Source: Antedon bifida
Lineage: Eukaryota > Echinodermata > Crinoidea > Comatulida > Antedonidae
Direction: 5' to 3'
Assembly: GCA_963402885.1 (NCBI GenBank)
Contig: OY727093.1
Span: 8,443,501 to 8,507,500, forward strand
DNA length: 64,000 bases
Shown here piece after piece: positions 58,096-64,000 of the stretch. Position numbers and translations under genes: made by a program. Below the pieces are notes generated by a model. That model did no database searches. It was not told the DNA's origin and was given only the letters and a program-made list of their open reading frames with translations. How positions within the stretch are numbered: position 1 is the first letter of the stretch; each line of letters starts with the position of its first letter.

Positions 58096-58421
58096 CGTGC
58101 GTGACGTTAGTTCCTGCTGCCTAAAAACTAGGCTAGGCCTAGAGTTTTAGGCCGTACACAGTAATTAATAATAGAGTAAACTTATGAAACTAAAACACTA
58201 GAGAATTTCAACTTCAGAACTGTTTGTTTTTACCGTTACTACTAAGGTCTATCTAATACTGTAGCATTCCAAGCATTTTAAAAAATTCCAATCATCTATT
58301 TTTTTATTCACTCCGTCATAAGCAATAAAGGGAATTTCCCTTATCGTCTCAAACAACAATGAGGGCGCTTTTGCTATTATTTTAGTCACATTTATTTGCA
58401 AGACAAAATAAGCAACCTTAC

Positions 58422-58856
58422 TAATCCGGACAATGATACACAAACTCGTGGTAGTTGCTTTAACCGTTCTTTATTCTTTGGTAAAGTCTGAAACACAAAT
58501 AAACTCAATGAAAACACGCACAAGGCAGCACAGCTGCGTGTGCAAACAACCCCAAAATACAGCGTAGCAGATACATACAGTCAAACTACTACACGAGGGC
58601 TAGTCAGGCTAATGGCCAATTAGCCGATCGAAACACATAACTAAATAGCCTAACTAATAATTTTAATATTCAAAGTCAAGAACATTAACACAACTTAAAT
58701 GTTATAAAACATACGTAGTACTCCCACGTATCACAGTCGGAAATAAGATAAATACAGTATCTACTATTAGATAATAAGCGTGATCTTGCTGACAATTCTG
58801 TTTACCACCAAAACAAATATTTACGCCACCAACGTCAAAGTTCGAAATCCGAAACA
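58422..58856 (-). repeat. BEL/Pao 3' LTR (left copy)
   Basis: Same length and apparently the same sequence as 61896-62330, at a constant offset of 3474 bp. For an element read on the minus strand this is the 3' LTR. Confidence 0.95.
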
Positions 58857-58964
58857 CTCCCGCCTCGTGACAAATTGACATGAGTCACAGTACATAAAGG
58901 ATTTCGAAAAATAACCACAACAAAGTGAATCTTAATTAAAATGCAGTAATTAAATGTTCACAAC

Positions 58965-61874
58965 TCAAGTAGTTACATAATAAAAGCATTCCTTGTTTCT
59001 TTTCTTTAACGGTGCAACTAGAGCCTTTGCTATAACGTATGTCGATTTAACTCCTGCTGGGGTATCCCCAAATCGCCAGACAAAACGATGAAACTTTTGA
59101 TCACGCACTGATAATGCAATCTGGTTAAACATCTTCCAAATGTCTCCGGCTACTGCAATTCCGTACTTCCGCCAGTGTAGAAAGCATGTCACAAGTGAGT
59201 TTAAGAAATCTGGCCCTTTGTGGAATCCGTCATTGAGACACAACCCGTTAAACTTCGCAGCGGAATTCCATACAATACGGATCTTTGTTGTCTTGTGTTG
59301 CTGGTGGACAGCATGGTGTTGAAGGTACCATCCTTCATTTCTGTCTTCACTTGGAGTGAGCTCACGCGTATATCCATTGTCAAGGAGAGCTTGAATTTCA
59401 TCATTGTATTCATTGATTTTCTTGTTTTTTAGCAACCTGGCCTCATGTGAAATCATCCCCGGCACGGCTTGTACTCTATTACAGTCTAGAGACTCAGGAA
59501 ATCCATCCTTCCATGGCATTTCCACGGTAATGTGGCCCTTCTCATTTATTTGGAGATTTTTTCTATAATGTTTGATAAACTGAGATTCAGCAATTTCCTT
59601 ATCTGTACATGTACACAAGGTTGTTGGTTTAACTCCAATGACATTGGATGTATATAAAAGCTGGGAGTCATCCATGAAATTTACGTTTGTGATGTGGCTG
59701 ATGACATTGGAAATTGGCTTTGGAATGGTTTGTCCGATAATTGTCCAACCTAGAGCACTTTTTGCCGCAGTTGGTGATGTATCAGGATCAGTTAATGAAC
59801 GTATTGTTTTCAGTGGTGTAGTAAGACTTTGATAGTCGTATCCAATGAGTAGGTCAATCTCGGCTTCCTCCACAGTCAAATGTTCTTTAACTACCGTTAA
59901 GTGAGGGTGTTCGTCAAAGATATCTTCGCCAACAGGTGGGCTATCATGGGAAGGCTTTTGTACACTAATTGCAACCAAGTCGTATGCTTTCAATTCCCGT
60001 AGTGGTCTGACTCGAAGTTGATACCTAGCACTGTTTTCTCGTACGATGCCTCCTCCGGCCACACCATAAGTAAATACAAAGGGCTGTCCGTTTAAGCCTA
60101 GCCTTTCAGCGGTGGAGCACTTGACCAGAGTGGTATCAGCACCACTATCAAAGAACGCGACAGCTTTCTGCCAATTGCCCTTGTTGTCTTGTACCTCGAT
60201 ATATGTAGTCGGTGAGTAGCGACGGCGTTCGGCATACCTCGTCGAGTTCATTTTCGAGATTGTCTGGTTTGTTGATGGAGGCACGAATGGATTTTGACTG
60301 GGCCCTGTTTCAGTCTGACGTATACTTAGGTTTACTCCCGCCTGAGTTATCTGAGGTGAATTTTGGTTAGTTGATGCTGGCAAATATATGAATGGATTCT
60401 GACCTAAGTTAGTTCCTACTTGGGTTTCGTGGCGTACAAATGGCCGTAGATTTGTGTTCGCTCCCGCCTGTGTTTTAGGTGGTGACATTTGACTTTGACA
60501 GAAATCGTCTGTGTTGTTAATTCTCAAAGCGCGATTGGGTGGGCAAGCAATCAGTCGGTGGTGAAATAGCTGACACACAGAGCAGCGTTTTTTGTCATGT
60601 CTGGGGCATCTGAGCGCACTGTGGTTTGTACGAAAACATAAGAAACATCTCCTAGCTTCCATTATCATTAACCGTCTCTCTTCATTAGATTTTGAGTTAA
60701 AGATAGGGCACTTAATAATCAAGTGACGTGAGTGGTCAGTGCAGAAAGGACAATCATCCGCGCTAGTTTCAGCACCTTTAAAATTAGATTTCGGTAAAAA
60801 TTGGGTAGTATTTTTAAGTGTACTAATTTGTCCTGTAATGTGATGAGTAGATGCATTTTGATCGCCAAACATATGAGGTTGCTCTCGGCGTTCCCTTGCT
60901 TCCGTTTCACTTCGTAAGAATGAGATCAAACTTGGTATTGTCGGCTCATCGTGCTTTATCTGCCGCATGTATTTGAAACTTAATTCAGCATCGATTTTCT
61001 GACTCGCTAGTTCAACAACTACTGACGATGAGAGCTCTAATTCTTTTCCAAGTTCACGCATTCGTCTTGCAAAGTCTGTGAGTCCATTTAAAACAGGTCG
61101 CATTTCCTTTGCTGTTGCTGACTTCATTGGCTTCATCATCTGAAGTGTCAGAATAACATCACGAACAATAGCTGAAGTCGGGACCTTTTCCTTCAGACGA
61201 GCCCAAGCTCCATTATCACCTTCAACCGAGCAGCAATCAGCAATATGGTCTTGAATAGATTTGGGTAACGCATCACCATTGAGCAAAACCATCAATTTTT
61301 CTTGGTCACCTTTAATACCAGCAGATTCGAAGTATTGGTCAATTCGTACATGCCAAGAATGGAAGTTTCTTGGAGATCCATCCCACCGAGGGGCTGGGAG
61401 TCCTGGTGTTTTAATCGAAGGCCGTTTGTTGTCTGAGCCGATTCCGTTCAATTTTATTGTAAGCTGTGCCACCATTTCAGACTGAGCTTTAATTAATTTT
61501 ATCATCTCTTCATCTTTTTCTGCTGCAGTTGGCTCACCTTGGGAAGAATGAGCGGTTTGCTCATTCCTTGAAAACCTTCTGTATTCTTGATATTTTCGCT
61601 CCACGTCATCAGCTGCTGACATTAGCTCTGCATGTAGACGTGTAGTAGTGTCAGTCTCATCAGGTGGTTTGACAACATCCATAGCATCAAGTAAGTCGGT
61701 TATCTTTCGAATTTTCTTTTGTATATGGTCGAATGCCACTTTAACCAGTTCCGGTTCGTCTCGGTCGAGAACACGGGTAAAACGGTCCCTTGCCCTCGTT
61801 AGGTGACCTTTAAACGAACGGTGTTTGACCTCGAGCTCTTCGAAGCTGAGGTCGATGAACGTATTTTCCTCCAT
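58965..61874 (-). CDS. BEL/Pao Gag-protease-partial RT polyprotein
   Basis: One open frame of 969 residues from the ATG just inside the 5' LTR. The frame also runs open back into the LTR, but that start is unlikely. In order it has a BEL-type Gag with the DUF1759-like WDGSPRNFHSWH block (about 200), Cys/His zinc clusters (about 375-450), an aspartic protease with DSGAD (about 575), then the N-terminal part of a Pao-type reverse transcriptase (IRIVWNSAAKFNG, AVAGDIWKMF, FHRFVWRFGD; about 850-935). The similarity stops there and a 30-odd residue tail ends in a stop. The polymerase YxDD site, RNase H and integrase are absent. No frameshift or stop interrupts the remaining part, in keeping with a recent insertion. 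Confidence 0.93.
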   Translation of the reverse strand: MEENTFIDLSFEELEVKHRSFKGHLTRARDRFTRVLDRDEPELVKVAFDHIQKKIRKITDLLDAMDVVKPPDETDTTTRLHAELMSAADDVERKYQEYRRFSRNEQTAHSSQGEPTAAEKDEEMIKLIKAQSEMVAQLTIKLNGIGSDNKRPSIKTPGLPAPRWDGSPRNFHSWHVRIDQYFESAGIKGDQEKLMVLLNGDALPKSIQDHIADCCSVEGDNGAWARLKEKVPTSAIVRDVILTLQMMKPMKSATAKEMRPVLNGLTDFARRMRELGKELELSSSVVVELASQKIDAELSFKYMRQIKHDEPTIPSLISFLRSETEARERREQPHMFGDQNASTHHITGQISTLKNTTQFLPKSNFKGAETSADDCPFCTDHSRHLIIKCPIFNSKSNEERRLMIMEARRCFLCFRTNHSALRCPRHDKKRCSVCQLFHHRLIACPPNRALRINNTDDFCQSQMSPPKTQAGANTNLRPFVRHETQVGTNLGQNPFIYLPASTNQNSPQITQAGVNLSIRQTETGPSQNPFVPPSTNQTISKMNSTRYAERRRYSPTTYIEVQDNKGNWQKAVAFFDSGADTTLVKCSTAERLGLNGQPFVFTYGVAGGGIVRENSARYQLRVRPLRELKAYDLVAISVQKPSHDSPPVGEDIFDEHPHLTVVKEHLTVEEAEIDLLIGYDYQSLTTPLKTIRSLTDPDTSPTAAKSALGWTIIGQTIPKPISNVISHITNVNFMDDSQLLYTSNVIGVKPTTLCTCTDKEIAESQFIKHYRKNLQINEKGHITVEMPWKDGFPESLDCNRVQAVPGMISHEARLLKNKKINEYNDEIQALLDNGYTRELTPSEDRNEGWYLQHHAVHQQHKTTKIRIVWNSAAKFNGLCLNDGFHKGPDFLNSLVTCFLHWRKYGIAVAGDIWKMFNQIALSVRDQKFHRFVWRFGDTPAGVKSTYVIAKALVAPLKKRNKECFYYVTT

Positions 61875-61895
61875 TATTAAGGGAATACACTTTAC

Positions 61896-62330
61896 TAATC
61901 CGGACAATGATACACAAACTCGTGGTAGTTGCTTTAACCGTTCTTTATTCTTTGGTAAAGTCTGAAACACAAATAAACTCAATGAAAACACGCACAAGGC
62001 AGCACAGCTGCGTGTGCAAACAACCCCAAAATACAGCGTAGCAGATACATACAGTCAAACTACTACACGAGGGCTAGTCAGGCTAATGGCCAATTAGCCG
62101 ATCGAAACACATAACTAAATAGCCTAACTAATAATTTTAATATTCAAAGTCAAGAACATTAACACAACTTAAATGTTATAAAACATACGTAGTACTCCCA
62201 CGTATCACAGTCGGAAATAAGATAAATACAGTATCTACTATTAGATAATAAGCGTGATCTTGCTGACAATTCTGTTTACCACCAAAACAAATATTTACGC
62301 CACCAACGTCAAAGTTCGAAATCCGAAACA
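61896..62330 (-). repeat. BEL/Pao 5' LTR (right copy)
   Basis: Partner of the 58422 LTR. The primer binding site should follow it on the minus strand (61895 downward, GTAAAGTGTATTCCC), but I could not match it to a tRNA 3' end. Confidence 0.95.
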
Positions 62331-62483
62331 CTTACGAAATGGCAATCAAAGATTATGTAAGATTTTCCACCACCATCCACGATATGAAAAGGGCACACAT
62401 ACCTACTGAAATTGGTATACCCATAGAGATATTATAATATCTCTTTGGCATACCCCTAATGCCTAATGCCTAATGCTCATGCA

Positions 62484-62708
62484 ATTTTAATGTCATACAA
62501 TAATTGTTAAAAACAAAAACTGAACACAAAAAAAACGTAGTCAATTGGAAGCCTCTCTGTCATTAGCAGACAACGGGTTTGGTTAATTCAACCGTTTATT
62601 TTTTATAAGTGATCGTTATTTTGTGTTAAGAAAGTTAATAATTTTTACATTATGGCCTACGAAGTTTGATTTTATTCATCTTTATTGTTATGATGCATTC
62701 TTTAATTA
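62484..62708. mobile_element. piggyBac-like MITE, diverged fragment (copy 3)
   Basis: Shares ATTTTAATGTCATACAATAA, AACCGTTTATTTTTTATAAG and TATGGCCTACGAAGT with the copies at 15430 and 52196. The right end (GATGCATTCTTTAATTAA) is recognisable, the left end is not. Confidence 0.7.
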
Positions 62709-62831
62709 ATATTTCAGACCTATAATAATCACATTGTAAAATTGCAGAACATTTAAAATAACTCATGCCCTATAGGGGATAAATTGTTAATGTGACATAA
62801 TCCACATGAAAATGGAGAACGCCACTTCGGT

Positions 62832-63466
62832 TTATGCAAGATCATTGACACTGGAGTCCTTCTTCGGCGGCAAGGCTTTGCAGTAGTCTGGCAGAGTGTC
62901 TAAAACTATTGGTTCTTCCGCTTTGGTCGACGATGTTGCTACTTCCAGTGACATATCAATACACAAGACATCACCAATTGCATCCGAAAAGGTTACTCGT
63001 GCTTCATATTTGCCCTGAAGTGAAAACAAAATATTATTAGATGTTTTTTACCAACCCCTCCTCCTGGCTCCCTCCTCCCTAAACAATTATATTGTGCATA
63101 GACTTTTAAAAGTCAGCTGAGGTTATCAGGAGGAGGATCGGAACTGATTCTCCCTTTTTAAAGCATTAATTTGTGTTAAAATTCGGTTTATTATAATTAT
63201 GTGACGATTATCATGCACACATAGGCCTATTCCTTTTATATCATTGATGTTCTACTATATACTTATTATAAACAATTACCGAAGCAAATAGTTTAATATA
63301 GAACGGTAAATCATCAACTGCGACAGACACAGGCGTAACACTTGTGTTGTACTTTCTCGGTGGAGGTGGGCATTCATTGCAATCTATACAGTTCTCCGCC
63401 GCTCCGGCAGGACATTTAATAGTCGGTGGTTCTTCTAACATCATTTCACAGACATTATCGAAAGAG
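62832..63466 (-). CDS. GM2-activator-like ML-domain protein, last two exons
   Basis: Two minus-strand exons, 63466-63280 and 63014-62832 (stop), join in phase 0. They encode 122 C-terminal residues plus a split first codon. The ML (MD-2-related lipid recognition) fold is suggested by SFDNVCE at the start of the fragment, a Cys-rich loop (CPAGAAENCIDCNECPPPP), VAVDDLPFYIKLFAS and GKYEARVTFSD...VLCIDMSLEV. These follow GM2A in order (SFSWDNC, LELPSWLTTGNYR, LGCIKIAASL). Family members are secreted or lysosomal and bind single lipids. The signal peptide and first strands must lie beyond the right edge. A hydrophilic tail of about 30 residues follows the domain. NPC2 or MD-2 type lipid binders are the alternatives. 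Confidence 0.75.
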
Positions 63467-63857
63467 CTGAAAAAACAATAAATAATATAAAATATACTTT
63501 AAACAATATGTCCGTCACCCCGAAAAACTTTTTTGAAAAAGGGCGTCTAATTGCGGCACCACGCCCTTCCTCCCCCTTATGCATGCTTTCAAAACGAATT
63601 TCCACAAGACCCGGAGAACACACGTCAATAGTATACCGATGGCATAACGGTATAACCCAGGTGGTGGAAAATGGTTGTAGCAGTCAATAAACTATCAGGT
63701 AGGACTACTGTTTGTCATCACAGACATGATACAGCATGCACGAGCTGGTGACCCAAGGGACGAACTCATCAGGTGTTTTACCTATGGGAGAATTATACGT
63801 CCCAGAGTTCGGTTATGACGCTACGCAATGACGTAAGCGAAACGCAATAGATTGATC
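63467..63857. other. intron or upstream sequence of the ML-domain gene
   Basis: No coding exon fits the required phase. The donor-like CCCATAG/GTAAAA on the minus strand at 63777 has a stop just upstream in the needed frame, so at most it ends a non-coding exon. Confidence 0.35.
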
Positions 63858-64000
63858 AATGACAAGCGACAGTTCGAATAATCCATTGCTTGTGATTGGT
63901 AAAATCTTGGTTCCAACTTGAGAGGCAACACAAGTACGTAACGCAACGTAAGTTAGTTGACCAATCACAAGTGATGAATTATTCGAACTGTCGCATGTCA
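63858..64000. mobile_element. palindromic MITE at the right window edge
   Basis: TGACAAGCGACAGTTCGAAT...TTGTGATTGGT at 63858-63900 is mirrored by ACCAATCACAAGTGATGAAT...CGCATGTCA at 63960-64000. The arms are about 41 bp with a few mismatches. The outer flank on the right is not visible. Confidence 0.8.

Larger units (their letters stand above)
58417..62335 (-). mobile_element. BEL/Pao LTR retrotransposon, internally deleted
   Basis: Two direct repeats of about 435 bp, 58422-58856 and 61896-62330, bracket a 3.0 kb interior. They have the same length and show no difference by eye. A 5-bp duplication CTTAC flanks the whole (58417-58421 and 62331-62335). On the coding strand the LTR starts TGTTTCGG and ends CCGGATTA. 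A purine-rich GAGGCGGGAG directly before the 3' LTR is the likely polypurine tract. The interior encodes Gag, protease and only the first part of the reverse transcriptase. It is about half the usual length, so the element cannot move by itself. It inserted about 320 bp upstream of the caspase 5' UTR exon. Confidence 0.95.

Noticed and set aside
63441-63690. First exon of the ML-domain gene, or a separate gene on the plus strand
   Set aside because: Neither frame shows a signal peptide joined in the right phase to the exon at 63466, and no family is recognised.

Overview
This is eukaryotic, AT-rich, intron-rich DNA from an animal. The genes are split into many short exons with GT-AG introns, and the products are animal ones: inscuteable, a DED caspase, TMEM163, Arp3 and a mitochondrial ribosomal protein. 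A BEL/Pao retrotransposon, many small inverted-repeat elements and the frequent motif TAGGCCTA point to an invertebrate deuterostome. An echinoderm is my best guess, but I cannot prove it from this window. All gene models below were spliced by hand. In every multi-exon model the intron phases close without a frameshift.

Layout, left to right. TMEM163-like 3' exons (+, 1351-2329, 5' part not found). LTO1 (+, 4479-7647), with a 550 bp inverted-repeat element and a minisatellite in intron 1. TIGAR-like phosphatase (-, 9104-14212). Catalase (+, main first exon at 19250, end 27594), with a probable alternative first exon at 14757 lying head to head with TIGAR. Inscuteable (-, 28816-34800). Arp3/ACTR3 (+, 35578-41174). 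A two-SH3 protein of about 998 residues that I cannot name (-, 42715-46829). MRPL10 (+, 48409-50611). A caspase with DED-DED-Death-p20-p10 architecture (-, 52638-57519, plus a 5' UTR exon near 58050). A young, internally deleted BEL/Pao element (-, 58417-62335). The last exons of a GM2A-like ML-domain protein (-, 62832-63466, 5' part outside the window).

There is no operon-like logic, but some arrangements are worth reading. TIGAR (NADPH and ROS control) and catalase (H2O2 removal) may share a bidirectional promoter of about 540 bp. INSC and ACTR3, both linked to cell polarity and cytoskeleton, also start back to back, 777 bp apart. The SH3 gene and MRPL10 are a third divergent pair.

Repeats fill most introns. 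They include seven copies of one palindromic MITE with 3-bp TAA/TTA target duplications, TTAA-flanked piggyBac-like MITEs, long foldback elements, tRNA-headed SINEs, a LINE 3' fragment and three minisatellites. The most unusual coding observation is the Death domain lying between tandem DEDs and the protease in a single caspase gene.
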